Made by a program: the position numbers and the translations under genes
Part shown: positions 27,962 to 36,699 of the stretch, piece after piece
Layout of the letters: every line of letters begins with the position of its first letter
How positions within the stretch are numbered: the stretch's first letter is position 1
Origin: Xanthomonas bromi
GTDB lineage: Bacteria > Pseudomonadota > Gammaproteobacteria > Xanthomonadales > Xanthomonadaceae
NCBI RefSeq assembly: GCF_900092025.1
Contig: NZ_FLTX01000036.1
Coordinates: 1 to 64,000 of the forward strand
DNA length: 64,000 nucleotides
Direction of reading: 5' to 3'
The notes under the pieces: generated by a model
What the model saw: the letters and a program-made list of their open reading frames with translations, nothing else
What the model was told of the DNA's origin: nothing
The model's database searches: none

Positions 27962-28459
27962 TCAGGTAATCGCCGAGGCCGCTTCATACGGCAAGGGTGT
28001 CGCGCCTGCGGCCAGCATGGCTGGCTCGGCATCCTGTAATGCGGCGGATTCGGCATCGAGGATCACCAGCACGCGTCCGGCCTGGATTTCGTCTTCGAAC
28101 TGACGGCGGACCGGGTCGGGCACCGTTGCGCCGATCAATGCCGACGACCAACTGCCGACCAGCGCACCAGCCAATGCCATGACGCCCGCGCCGGCCAAGG
28201 TCAGCCCGATCGGCGGCACGGCGATGGCGACCAGCCCTGCCACCAGGCCAGCCGCACCGCCGGTGGCGGCGCCACGTGCGGCAGCGGGAAGAAAATCGGT
28301 CTTGGCATCCTTGCGTTCGTCGGGCACAGCCTGCAATTCGATATCCGAGCGGGCGATCAACGACAGCGCATCGTTGTCGATGCCGGCGCTTCGCGCGGCC
28401 TGCAGCACGCGTTGCGCGCTGTCGAGATCGGCGGTGCGGTAGACATGGCGCAGTTTCAT
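27962..28459 (-). CDS. Glycine-zipper membrane protein, stress-protein type
   Basis: 165 residues from ATG at 28459 with AGGGAG upstream. The N-terminal 60 residues form a small alpha/beta part (MKLRHVYRTADLDSAQRVLQAARSAGID), followed by a Gly/Ala-rich hydrophobic region (AARGAATGGAAGLVAGLVAIAVPPIGLTLAGAGVMALAGALVGSWSSALIGA) that likely forms a hairpin in the membrane, and a C-terminal part with RQFEDEIQAGRVLVILDAES. This layout is seen in DUF1269-like and general-stress proteins. Exact function unknown. Frames reaching to 28729 run through a repeat element and are not used. Confidence 0.75.
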   Translation of the reverse strand: MKLRHVYRTADLDSAQRVLQAARSAGIDNDALSLIARSDIELQAVPDERKDAKTDFLPAAARGAATGGAAGLVAGLVAIAVPPIGLTLAGAGVMALAGALVGSWSSALIGATVPDPVRRQFEDEIQAGRVLVILDAESAALQDAEPAMLAAGATPLPYEAASAIT

Positions 28460-28611
28460 CGCAAGCTCCCTTGTAGAAGAGAACTGCAGCGTTGGATGCC
28501 TGCAGTTAGGCGTGCGTGAGCGCTGCGCGAGTGTGCTGCGAAAGCGGAGATGCTGATAGGGGCCAGTACATCGACGCCAGCCGGGTGCGTCCCGTATCCA
28601 CCTTCTACGTT

Positions 28612-28758
28612 TTAGAGCAGCTAACAAAACTACTGCGCGGCCGCCAGGCGGGCGCGGCCGGTGCTCGGAATCGGCATGTACCACTCGTACACTCCGGTTC
28701 CTCCGCGCCGTCCGCACCCACCTGACCACCGCTCGCTACGTTCTGTTAGCCGCTCTAA
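28612..28758. repeat. Miniature inverted-repeat element, copy A
   Basis: About 147 bp bounded by TTAGAGCAGCTAACAAAAC (28612-28630) and GTTCTGTTAGCCGCTCTAA (28740-28758), which pair at 17 of 19 positions. The interior contains CGGAATCGGCATGTACCA and a CTCGTACACTCCGGTTCC stretch shared with copy B at 50652. It codes for nothing recognisable. The remaining bases of 28460-28808 show no gene. Confidence 0.7.
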
Positions 28759-28808
28759 GTGCCCGCAGAGGAGTGAGTGCGCGTTGTCCACTTCCCTTTG
28801 ATAACGGC

Positions 28809-30137
28809 TCAGTATCGCGCTCCGCTGTTCTCCACTGGCTTGCGCGGAAACAGATAGAACACCCAGCCCACCAGGAGCGCGACGCCTGCAGCGGCCAGGT
28901 TCTGCCAGCTGGCGCTGGCCAGCAAACCCAGCGACAGCAACACGGCGGCGATGGGGATGGCCGGGCCGCCAGGCAGGCGCAAGGTATCGGTGCGTTGCCG
29001 GTATCTGCGCGCCAATACGATTACCGCTGCGGCGGTACCGAGGTAGGCGAACAGGCGGGTGACCATCGACAGCAGCGCCAGCTGCGTAAACGATCCCGAC
29101 ACCGCCAATGCAAGCGACAGCACACCCTGGGTGACCACTGCTGCGGCAGGCGTATGGAAGCGCGGATGCACGTGTGCCAGAAATGCCGGTCCATACCCAT
29201 CGCGTGCAAGCGCAAACAGAAAGCGCGGGCCGAGCATCACCGTGTTGCTGGTGGTGCCGAGGATGGAAATGGTGGCGCCCACGGTCAAAATCAGGGCCAA
29301 CGCTTCGCCACCGAATCGGCTTGCGGCATCTGCCAATGGCGTGGGGGAGGCGGCAAGATTCGGCAGCGTGCCCTGGGCCACCACCTGCACCGCGGCGTAG
29401 ATCAGGGTCACGGTGACGATCATGGTGATCAATGCGAAGGGCACATCGCGCCGCGGGTTGCGGTATTCGCCGGCGGCTGCGGGAATGTTTTCGAAACCCG
29501 CGTAGGCGAACAGCAGCAACAAGGCCGCTTCACCGAGATTGCCCAGGTCGCGCAGATCGGGCGTGGCGCCGGCAAACGCCCACGACCAATCCACATAAAA
29601 CAGGCCAATGGTAACGAACAGCAGCAATGGCACCAGCTTGCCGATCACCAGCGCGATGCCGGTGCGCGCGGCCGATTTCATGCCGATCACGTTGATGGCC
29701 GTGAGCAGGCCCAACGAACCGACCACCACCAGCAAACGCGCCCCGGTATCGTGAGCGGCGGTAGGCCAGAACCGCGCGACTGCGTCGGCCAGACCATTGC
29801 TCAAGGCTGCCGCCGAGCTGATGCGGGTGAGCCAGATCATCCAGCCGATCTGAAAGCCGACGAACGGACCGAATGCTTCGCGCGTGTAGAGATAGCTGCC
29901 GCCCGGCGTATCGAAATAGCTCGCCGCCTGCGCATAGCACAGCACCAGCAAGGCCACCGCCAGGCCCGCCAGCATCACCGCCCACAGGCTCATTGGGCCC
30001 AGCAGGGCGGCAGTCGCGGCAGGCAGCAGGTAGATGCCGCTGCCGATGACATCGTTGATCGACAGGCCGACGATCTGCCAGCGGCTGACGACACGGACCA
30101 GACCCGTCGCATCCGGCGCAGGCTGCGGTGTGCTCAT
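28809..30137 (-). CDS. APC-superfamily amino acid permease
   Basis: 442 residues with about 12 membrane helices, starting with ATG at 30137 (MSTPQPAPDATGLVRVVSRWQIVGLSINDVIGSGIYLLPA). The GSGIYLLPA helix 1 motif, SYLYTREAFGPFVGFQIGWMIWLTR and LFAYAGFENIPAAAGEYRNPRRDVPFALI are those of the amino acid-polyamine-organocation family. Its start overlaps the stop of the L,D-transpeptidase-like gene by 4 bases (ATGA), so the two are translated together. Its place in a cell-wall turnover cluster suggests uptake of amino acids or small peptides from peptidoglycan, which is inference. Confidence 0.9.
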   Translation of the reverse strand: MSTPQPAPDATGLVRVVSRWQIVGLSINDVIGSGIYLLPAATAALLGPMSLWAVMLAGLAVALLVLCYAQAASYFDTPGGSYLYTREAFGPFVGFQIGWMIWLTRISSAAALSNGLADAVARFWPTAAHDTGARLLVVVGSLGLLTAINVIGMKSAARTGIALVIGKLVPLLLFVTIGLFYVDWSWAFAGATPDLRDLGNLGEAALLLLFAYAGFENIPAAAGEYRNPRRDVPFALITMIVTVTLIYAAVQVVAQGTLPNLAASPTPLADAASRFGGEALALILTVGATISILGTTSNTVMLGPRFLFALARDGYGPAFLAHVHPRFHTPAAAVVTQGVLSLALAVSGSFTQLALLSMVTRLFAYLGTAAAVIVLARRYRQRTDTLRLPGGPAIPIAAVLLSLGLLASASWQNLAAAGVALLVGWVFYLFPRKPVENSGARY

Positions 30138-30910
30138 GGTGCATCCTCGGTCAGTGCGGGCAGCTGCCACGCAGTGTGCAGACGTGCGTATTCGGCGCGT
30201 GGCAACAGCACGAACAGCGGATGATCGTCCGGCTTCAACCAGGCGAGCAGGCGTTGCATGTCCGCCGCTGCCATGGCGGTGCAGCCAGCGGTGAACTGGC
30301 CCGGCGTCCGCCACAGGTGCGCGAAGATGCAACTGCCGCGCCCGGGAATGGCCTTGGGATTGTGCGCAATCACGAAGCCCTCGCTGTAGCGCGCATCGCC
30401 TGCATGGCGCAGATCCAGGCGCATCGGTTCGGTCGAGCCGGCGACGGCCGCCTGGCCCACTTGCGCGGCATCGACGATGCGGTTGTACAGCGGCGAGCTG
30501 GGCACATCCATGCAGTAATGGGTGGCGCTCATCGCCTGATACGGCATCGTGCTGTCGATGCTCGTCAGGTAGCCGAAGGCCGGGCCGATGGCGAAGACGC
30601 CGGCAGGGCTGCGGCCATCGCCTTCGCGCTTTTGCGGGCCCTGCGTCTGCGCCGGATGCAGGCCTTCGCCCCATGCACTGCCATGCCGCCCGAGCGCGAC
30701 TGCAAAGCGCTGTGCAGCCGGTTGCCATGTGCCATCCACACGGGAGAACGTCTGCAGACGCGCCTGGGTGCTGTTCCAGTCCGGGGTGGTCACCACGATC
30801 AACATGCGTGCCTGATTCAAGGCATCGATTGGACCAGCAGCGACGGCGAGGCTGCTACAGCTTGCCAGCGTCAACAGCACAAAGGATCGAAACACGGTGG
30901 CAAGGCGCAT
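30134..30910 (-). CDS. L,D-transpeptidase (YkuD-type) family protein
   Basis: 258 residues from ATG at 30910, with a signal peptide (MRLATVFRSFVLLTLASCSSLAVAAG). The catalytic part has IFAHLWRTPGQFTAGCTAM, an His-x-x-x-GC arrangement placing the Cys where YkuD-type L,D-transpeptidases have their nucleophile; the Arg that usually follows the Cys is missing. YQAMSATHYCMDVPSSPLYN precedes it. It would act on peptidoglycan stem peptides in the periplasm. The frame is open to 31279, but the region upstream of 30910 is intergenic in character. Confidence 0.82.
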   Translation of the reverse strand: MRLATVFRSFVLLTLASCSSLAVAAGPIDALNQARMLIVVTTPDWNSTQARLQTFSRVDGTWQPAAQRFAVALGRHGSAWGEGLHPAQTQGPQKREGDGRSPAGVFAIGPAFGYLTSIDSTMPYQAMSATHYCMDVPSSPLYNRIVDAAQVGQAAVAGSTEPMRLDLRHAGDARYSEGFVIAHNPKAIPGRGSCIFAHLWRTPGQFTAGCTAMAAADMQRLLAWLKPDDHPLFVLLPRAEYARLHTAWQLPALTEDAP

Positions 30911-31139
30911 GCAGGCTCCGGGCAATGGGTCAAGCAGGATGAGTCTATGTGCGATACACGGCTGGTGCAGATAGGGCGCGATGCCGGTACCGCGTGATGG
31001 ACGCTGCCTTGTCGCTACTGTACTCAGCTCTGTGGCTCTGTAGTGCATGCGGCGCGCTGTGCGTGCGCCTGGTTGGTGACGGCTGACACCGGCAATAGCC
31101 TTTGCTGCGTGTCGGTTTCCCTCTGGTGCTTCGCTCTTA

Positions 31140-31163
31140 AATAACGTCGCCAATAACGTCGCC
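31140..31163. repeat. 12-bp tandem duplication
   Basis: AATAACGTCGCC occurs twice in direct succession in the 504-bp space between the L,D-transpeptidase-like and epimerase genes. The rest of 30911-31289 holds no gene I can support. Confidence 0.7.
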
Positions 31164-31289
31164 AACGACTGACAGTTGCGGTGTCCTTGCCGCTTGCAGG
31201 ACCGTTGGCGGCATGGATGCCGCCATCGAGCCCCCAAGGACGGGTTTACGGCGTGTCCTGCAAGTGGCGAGGGCAGCACGCCCTCGACT

Positions 31290-31427
31290 GGAAAACAGGC
31301 TTAATGCCTAGCCGTCAGCCAGGTGCGTCCTTTGTTCGGAATCGGCAGATGGCACGCGGACACTGCGCTCCCGTGCATGGTCCACTCCTGACTGGCGACG
31401 GCTTGGGAGGGTTGTCAGCCGCTCGTG
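31290..31427. repeat. Miniature inverted-repeat element, decayed copy C
   Basis: It shares TCGGAATCGGCA and the right end GTTGTCAGCCGCTCGTG (31411-31427) with copies A and B, in the same order and spacing. The left end is hard to place (near GGAAAACAGG at 31290). The right end covers the stop codon of the epimerase gene. Confidence 0.5.
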
Positions 31428-32520
31428 TCCGGCAACAATTCCAGCCCACGAATGCGACGGATGCCCAACCCCGGCGAATCGTCGATGTGGAGCTGTGCCT
31501 CGTCGAACTGCACGCCGCCCTCGGTGGGGTCGAACTGCCCAAGCGCAGGCGCATCCAGATCGGCCAGGGTGATGCTGTCGGCCTTGGCCACCGCCAGATG
31601 CACCGCGGCGGCGACGCTGATGCTGGATTCGATCATGCAGCCGATCATGCATGGCAACCCATACACCCCGGCGATATCGGCGATGCGGATGGCGTTGGAC
31701 AGCCCGCCGGTCTTCATCAGTTTGATGTTGATGATGTCTGCGGCGCGACGCTGGATCAGGTCGATCACCTGCGCGGGCGAGAAGATGCTTTCGTCGGCCA
31801 TCACCGGCGTGTCGATGCGTGCGGTGACGAAGGCAAGACCGTCGATATCGGCGGCCTTGACCGGTTGCTCCAGCAACTCCAGCGCGATGCCGCCATCTTC
31901 CAGTGTGCGCATGGTGCGCACCGCTTGTTTGGGCGTCCACCCTTGATTGGCATCCAGCCGTAGCGATGCGCGCCCGGCGACTGCCGCATGGAGCGCGGTG
32001 ACACGTTTCACATCCGAATCGATGTCCTTGCCAACCTTGATCTTCAGTGCGCGATAGCCGCGTGCGAGCGCCGCTTGTGCCTGCGCCACCATGGTGGCGA
32101 TGGTATCGGCGCTGATGGTGATGTCGGTGGTGATGCGCGGCGTGCCCCACCGAGCAGCTGGTATAGCGGCGCGCCGAACGCCTGCGCCCACAGATCGTAG
32201 AGCGCGATTTCCACGGCGGCCTTGGCACTGGTGTTGCGCTCGATCGCATGTTGAACGAGCCCGCATAGCCGGTTGAGATCGGCTACGTCCTGGCCGACCA
32301 GTTTGGGGCCGATACAGTGCTCGATCGCGGCAATGATGCTGCCATGCGTATCGCCGGTGATCGGTGCGGTGGCCGGTGCGGCGCCATAGCCAATGTGGCC
32401 GCTGTCGGTCTGCAACAGCACCACCACATCCTCGATCGCCTGCACGGTGCGTACGGCCGTCTTGAACGGTGTTTTCAGTGGCACGCGTACCCTGCCAAGC
32501 CGGACGCCGGTGATCTTCAT
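31415..32520 (-). pseudogene. Dipeptide (L-Ala-D/L-Glu) epimerase interrupted by a frameshift
   Basis: Enolase-superfamily enzyme that converts L-Ala-D-Glu from peptidoglycan to L-Ala-L-Glu. The N-terminal part, from ATG at 32520 (MKITGVRLGRVRVPLKTPFKTAVRTVQAIEDVVVLL), runs in one frame to LYQLLGGA. The rest (TPRITTDITISADTIATMVAQAQAALARGYRALKIKVGKD, with the KxK acid/base Lys, DANQGW and MADES metal sites) is in another. The switch point is a run of four C on the plus strand (32145-32148); one more base there restores LLGGGTPRITTD. The full protein would be about 368 residues. All active-site motifs are intact. It overlaps the NlpC/P60 gene upstream by 4 bases. Confidence 0.85.
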
Positions 32521-33926
32521 GGGGTGTCCGTCGGTGCAACGCGTTGGATGCGGGTGATGTGGTCGATGAAGGCAGTGCCATCGCTGGCGAGCAGTGGCAG
32601 TAACGGTGTCACCGACGCACCATTCAACCGCGCGCGCTGCACGCTGCCATCGACGGCGCGGTAACTGGCACCGGCCACATCGTGGATCACCCAAGGCGCG
32701 CCACCCGCATGCCCGATCACCAGCATCACGTGGCCGGGGATGTAGATCAGATCGCCGACCTGCAGTTGTGCGAGCTGTTGCAGGCGTTGCGATAACGGTG
32801 CACCTGCATCGAACGGCACGCGGTGCAACACCGGGCTGCGCGCTTGGTCGCCGGTATTGCGAGGCAGGGTGATGCCGAGGCTGCGATAGACATCCAGCAC
32901 GAAGCCGCTGCAATCGCGCGCGTCGTAATCGTTGCCCCAACCGTAACGTTCGCCGAGGAATTTGAATGCCTGCCGTAGCAATACGGCGTCGGTGGCGGGT
33001 AAGGCGCCGATGTGGACATCGGCAGCGCGTGGGATCAATGCGGGCACCAGCTGCAAACGGCCATCGGCGCTGCGCAGCGGGAATTGCACCACATAGGCGG
33101 CCAGCGGTAGCTGGCCGTTGACCGGCTGATGGGGCGGCCAGTCGCCGAGCAATGGCAGCGTGGTGCCCATGTCCAGCGTCAGTGCAGAAATCGCTGGGCT
33201 TTCCGGCGTGTAGGCGGTCTGTGCGCGGGCTGCGGTGACGATGAGGCGCGGGCCACGTTGTGCGTAATCCAGTACTTCGGTGCGGCTGCCTTCGGCAACA
33301 TGCGCGCTTGCGATCCAGGCGGCGTAATTGGCGGCGATCACGAATTGCCACGCACCATCGGCACTGCTGTGCACGATGGCGACCGGCGTGCCGGGATACA
33401 GCGCCGATTCCTGGAAGCGGTCGATATCGCGGTCGTCGGTGCCTGTGAATACCCGTTGCGCGGTGGGAAAGGTCCGCAACGCAGCACGCGTCACCACCAG
33501 GCCAAAGCGCAGCCGAACCTGTGCGGGAAGGGTGTCCAATGCCAAGGCCTTGCGCAACGCGGCCAAGCGTGCGGCATCCAGAAGCCGCCCCTCTGTGTCG
33601 TACAGCGGCCGGCTCGGCGTGGCCGACAACGCGTCGATGCGCGCACGCACGTCGGTGGCGGGCAGCATGTCGGGCAGGTGCGCGATGTCGTGCATCGATG
33701 CATCGTCGCGCAGCAGGCGCGCATTGAAGTCTGCGATCTGTGCGGGATGCATCCGCGGCGTCTGCGCGTTGGGGCGACGCTTGATCCAATCGTCTGGAGT
33801 GAGCTGTGCATCGCCGACGCCGAAGGGAGGCGCTTGTGCCACCGGCACGCCTGCAGCTGCGGACACGGCGCAAGGCAGGGCGAGCACGATCAGCAGCAAC
33901 ATCAGCAGGCGGCGCGGCAATGGCAT
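32517..33926 (-). CDS. NlpC/P60 (C40) peptidase with SH3-like domains
   Basis: 469 residues from ATG at 33926, with a signal peptide (MPLPRRLLMLLLIVLALPCAVSAAAG). The middle part has SH3-type segments (TPVAIVHSSADGAWQFVIAANYAAWI). The C-terminal catalytic domain has FLGERYGWGNDYDARDCSGFVLDVYRSLG with the nucleophile Cys, and GDLIYIPGHVMLVIGH with the catalytic His. Enzymes of this type cut gamma-D-Glu-diaminopimelate bonds of peptidoglycan. They release L-Ala-D-Glu, the substrate of the epimerase encoded directly downstream. The frame is open to 34223, but those residues overlap a non-coding divergent region. Confidence 0.88.
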   Translation of the reverse strand: MPLPRRLLMLLLIVLALPCAVSAAAGVPVAQAPPFGVGDAQLTPDDWIKRRPNAQTPRMHPAQIADFNARLLRDDASMHDIAHLPDMLPATDVRARIDALSATPSRPLYDTEGRLLDAARLAALRKALALDTLPAQVRLRFGLVVTRAALRTFPTAQRVFTGTDDRDIDRFQESALYPGTPVAIVHSSADGAWQFVIAANYAAWIASAHVAEGSRTEVLDYAQRGPRLIVTAARAQTAYTPESPAISALTLDMGTTLPLLGDWPPHQPVNGQLPLAAYVVQFPLRSADGRLQLVPALIPRAADVHIGALPATDAVLLRQAFKFLGERYGWGNDYDARDCSGFVLDVYRSLGITLPRNTGDQARSPVLHRVPFDAGAPLSQRLQQLAQLQVGDLIYIPGHVMLVIGHAGGAPWVIHDVAGASYRAVDGSVQRARLNGASVTPLLPLLASDGTAFIDHITRIQRVAPTDTP

Positions 33927-34313
33927 GCAGAGCTCGGGAGGAAGGCAGCCGCTGGCGAGCTGCGAAATCGGATAGGGGCATACGGCGCAGACCGCATTCA
34001 CGCGGTGCAGCTGCGTGGCGAGGACGTGCCCGCAGTGTACGTTGGGTGGTGCGAAGCGTGCAGGAAGGGAGCATCCATCTCGCCGCAGCCGCAGCCACGC
34101 CAGTGGCCGTTGCCGCCGTCTCCGCAATGGCGCGTCTTGCCAAGTTGGGAGGCGCTGCCAACGACCGGCGCCCGCAGCGCGCAAGGTGACTCCGCCGATT
34201 CTCTTGCGGTGAAAGCCACGCAAGCATCAACTCGGCGGATAATGGTTGTGCGACAGCAGCGTGGCCGAGCCGGACGCGCCGCGCAGGTCGTCCGGCCTTC
34301 CCAGGAGAAATCC

Positions 34314-35120
34314 GTGCTGCCCAGCGTTCCTCTCTCGTCCTCGGCCTGGCTGCGTGCAGCCCTCTGCCTGGTCGCGCTGTCGCTGGGCGCCTGTGCGCAC
34401 GCACCGCAGCGCAACCCGCTGGCGCAGTGGGTTCCTTCGCCCAATTACGACACGCGGCGACCGATCCTGATCGTGTTGCATTTCACCGACCAGCATTCGG
34501 TGCAGCAAAGCCTGAGTACGCTGCGCGGGCGCAACAGCGGTGGTCGCGTCAGTGCGCACTATTTGATCGGCAAAGATGGAAAACGCTACCAGTTGGTCAG
34601 CGATGCGCAACGCGCCTGGCACGGCGGTGCCGGTCGCTGGGGCACTATTACCGACATCAATTCGGCGTCGATCGGCATCGAACTGGACAACGACGGCAGC
34701 GAACCCTTCGCGCCAGCGCAGATCGACAGCCTGTTGGTGCTGCTGGACGACGTGTGTAAACGCCTACGCATCCCGCGCACGCAGATCGTTGGTCACGAAG
34801 ACGTTGCCCCGACGCGCAAGAACGATCCCGGCCCGTTATTTCCCTGGAAGCGCCTGGCCGAAGCCGGCTTCGGCCGCTGGCCCGCTGCCGACGGACCCGC
34901 AGCCCCGGCAGGCTTCGACCCATGGCAAGCGCTGGTCTTGCTCGGCTACGGCCTCGACGACCCTGCCGCCACCCTGCGGGCGTTTCACCACCACTATCGC
35001 GGTAACAGCACCACCACGCTGGATGCCGAGGATCTGCGCATCCTGTATGGGTTGACCAAAGACGCGAGAGCTTCTGGCCCACGACCGACGCTTGCGCCAA
35101 TCGAAGGCGACAGCCGTTAG
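34314..35120 (+). CDS. N-acetylmuramoyl-L-alanine amidase lipoprotein
   Basis: 268 residues from GTG at 34314, preceded by AGGAGA. The signal peptide ends in a lipobox (SLGAC, Cys27). The amidase_2 domain begins LIVLHFTDQHSVQQSLSTL with the first zinc His (His56), then RVSAHYLIGKDGKRYQLV, INSASIGIELDND and IVGHEDVAPTRKNDPGPLFPW with the other metal site. It cuts the bond between MurNAc and the stem peptide, and as a lipoprotein it is probably on the inner face of the outer membrane. It is transcribed away from the NlpC/P60 gene; the 387 bp between (33927-34313) hold the divergent promoters, with GATAAT at 34238 as one candidate box. Confidence 0.9.
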   Translation: MLPSVPLSSSAWLRAALCLVALSLGACAHAPQRNPLAQWVPSPNYDTRRPILIVLHFTDQHSVQQSLSTLRGRNSGGRVSAHYLIGKDGKRYQLVSDAQRAWHGGAGRWGTITDINSASIGIELDNDGSEPFAPAQIDSLLVLLDDVCKRLRIPRTQIVGHEDVAPTRKNDPGPLFPWKRLAEAGFGRWPAADGPAAPAGFDPWQALVLLGYGLDDPAATLRAFHHHYRGNSTTTLDAEDLRILYGLTKDARASGPRPTLAPIEGDSR

Positions 35121-35211
35121 GCCCATGATGATGGACCTACGTCGTGTCTGAGGGCGAAGGAGGCACAGCGGGATCTATGGCGCGTACTCGGCATCTCGCA
35201 AAGGAGCGAAC

Positions 35212-35958
35212 ATGAAAGAAAACCTGCTGTTTCGGAAAGGGTATTGCTGGCGGACGCTGCTTGTTCAAGTCGTTTTGCTGATGATCGCCACGACGCCAAC
35301 TGCCCTGGTCGCCAGCGAGGTGCAGGTGTCCTCGGCAAAGACCGCTGCAGAGGCTGGTCTTGTTGACGTGCACGGCCTTGCGCCGGACATTGCACTGGAC
35401 ATGCGTTACGCAAGCCGCAACAACTTCACCGGGCAGGTTGTGCCGGGCTATGACGCGCCGCGGTGCTATCTATTGCGGCCGGCTGCCGAAGCGTTGGCGC
35501 GCGTGGCGCGCAGGCTCAAGGCCGAGGGTTACAGGTTACAAGTGTTCGACTGCTATCGGCCGGTGCGGTCTGTGAACGCGTTTGTGGCTTGGGCTGCGGA
35601 TCTGCAGGATCAGGCGACCAAGGCGCAGTACTACCCACGGGTGGACAAGCGTGCGCTGCTGGGGGATTACATCGCCCCGACCTCCGGGCATAGCCGTGGC
35701 GCGACCCTGGATCTGGGCTTGCTGGAGTGCAAGTCGGCTGCGTGCCACGCGGTGGACATGGGCACAGGGTTCGATTTCTTCGATGCGCGTGCGCATACCG
35801 ACGCGCCGGATATCAGCGCAGTGCAACGCGCACACCGTCAGCGGCTGCTGCGTGCGATGGCGGCCGAAGGATTCGCCAACTATCCGATGGAATGGTGGCA
35901 TTTCACGTTTCGTCCCGAACCGACGCCTGACACCGCCTACGATGTACCGGTGGACTGA
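35212..35958 (+). CDS. D-Ala-D-Ala dipeptidase, VanX/DdpX family
   Basis: 248 residues, with AAAGGAG before the ATG and a signal peptide (residues about 14-34). The M15D zinc peptidase motifs are present: SGHSRGATLDLGLL with the zinc His and Asp, and EWWHFTF with the catalytic Glu227 and zinc His230. It hydrolyses D-Ala-D-Ala released from peptidoglycan, probably for recycling in the periplasm rather than for vancomycin resistance. It is 91 bp after the amidase gene on the same strand. The 311 bp after it show no gene. Confidence 0.92.
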   Translation: MKENLLFRKGYCWRTLLVQVVLLMIATTPTALVASEVQVSSAKTAAEAGLVDVHGLAPDIALDMRYASRNNFTGQVVPGYDAPRCYLLRPAAEALARVARRLKAEGYRLQVFDCYRPVRSVNAFVAWAADLQDQATKAQYYPRVDKRALLGDYIAPTSGHSRGATLDLGLLECKSAACHAVDMGTGFDFFDARAHTDAPDISAVQRAHRQRLLRAMAAEGFANYPMEWWHFTFRPEPTPDTAYDVPVD

Positions 35959-36269
35959 GACAGATCAGTTGGCAGCTGCGTCGTCGCGCACCGATCTGGT
36001 AGGGCTCGCAATCGGCTTGCGGCAGGTATGCATTGCAAAGCGAAAGTTGCCGGCATCGATGCCGACCTTCGTTCGAAGGCCGGACCCGCGTGGACAGCGG
36101 TGCGCTGTTTCCGCTTCAAGCAAACAGTGTCGGCATCGGCCGCACCACCGGCAACGCAGCACGCACCAGCACAGGGCCAGTCGTACACTTCAGCGTCAGC
36201 CTGCCGACACAGCCGCCGACGTCGCTCACCACGCCCGATCACTGGCTTCGACAGATCCAAGGAACCGTC

Positions 36270-36467
36270 ATGTCCGACCCGGAACGCTTTGTTGATATCG
36301 CCTGCCCCTACTGCGGGGAGTGGATGACGCTGGCGCTGGATCTCACGGGTGGCGATCAGCACTACATCGAAGATTGCCAGGTCTGCTGCAAGCCGATTTC
36401 CGTGAGCGTGCGCTGGGATGAAGAGGGCGAGGCGCAGGTGCGTGCGCGTGGGCAGGACGACGCCTGA
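36270..36467 (+). CDS. CPXCG-motif cysteine-rich protein
   Basis: 65 residues from ATG at 36270, with AAGGA before it. IACPYCGEWMTLALDLTGGDQHYIEDCQVCCKPISVSVRWDEEGEAQVRA has the CPxC pair and a second Cys pair, forming one probable zinc site. This is the CPXCG small-protein family (DUF-type), cytoplasmic, function unknown. The frame is open to 36033 but is not protein-like upstream. Confidence 0.88.
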   Translation: MSDPERFVDIACPYCGEWMTLALDLTGGDQHYIEDCQVCCKPISVSVRWDEEGEAQVRARGQDDA

Positions 36468-36699
36468 GCCCATTCCGCGGCCCCGCTATCCGGCCCGCCT
36501 GTCGTCCCGTCACGGCGACGGCATTGCAGCCGGTAGTGGCCTGATGCCAGCAATCGCCTGCCATCTGCTGCGCATCGCCACGGCTGTGCGATCGCTGTGG
36601 CCAGCGTCCAGTTCGTCCGGATCGCCCGGGTTGCGGCCCGCACGCGGATCCGGGCACTGCAGCCGCTAGACTGATGCGCCTGCTGCCTGGATCCTCAAG

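Noticed and set aside
28773-30224. A 483-codon plus-strand frame opposite the permease gene
   Set aside because: It is an antisense shadow of a gene with clear membrane helices and family motifs.
33129-34313. Extension of the amidase frame far upstream
   Set aside because: It runs opposite the NlpC/P60 gene. The GTG at 34314 has a ribosome site and begins a proper lipoprotein signal peptide.
32044-34404. A 786-codon minus-strand frame covering the epimerase N-terminus and running far upstream
   Set aside because: Only its last part matches the epimerase; the rest is Arg/His-rich, out of frame with the NlpC/P60 gene and not protein-like.
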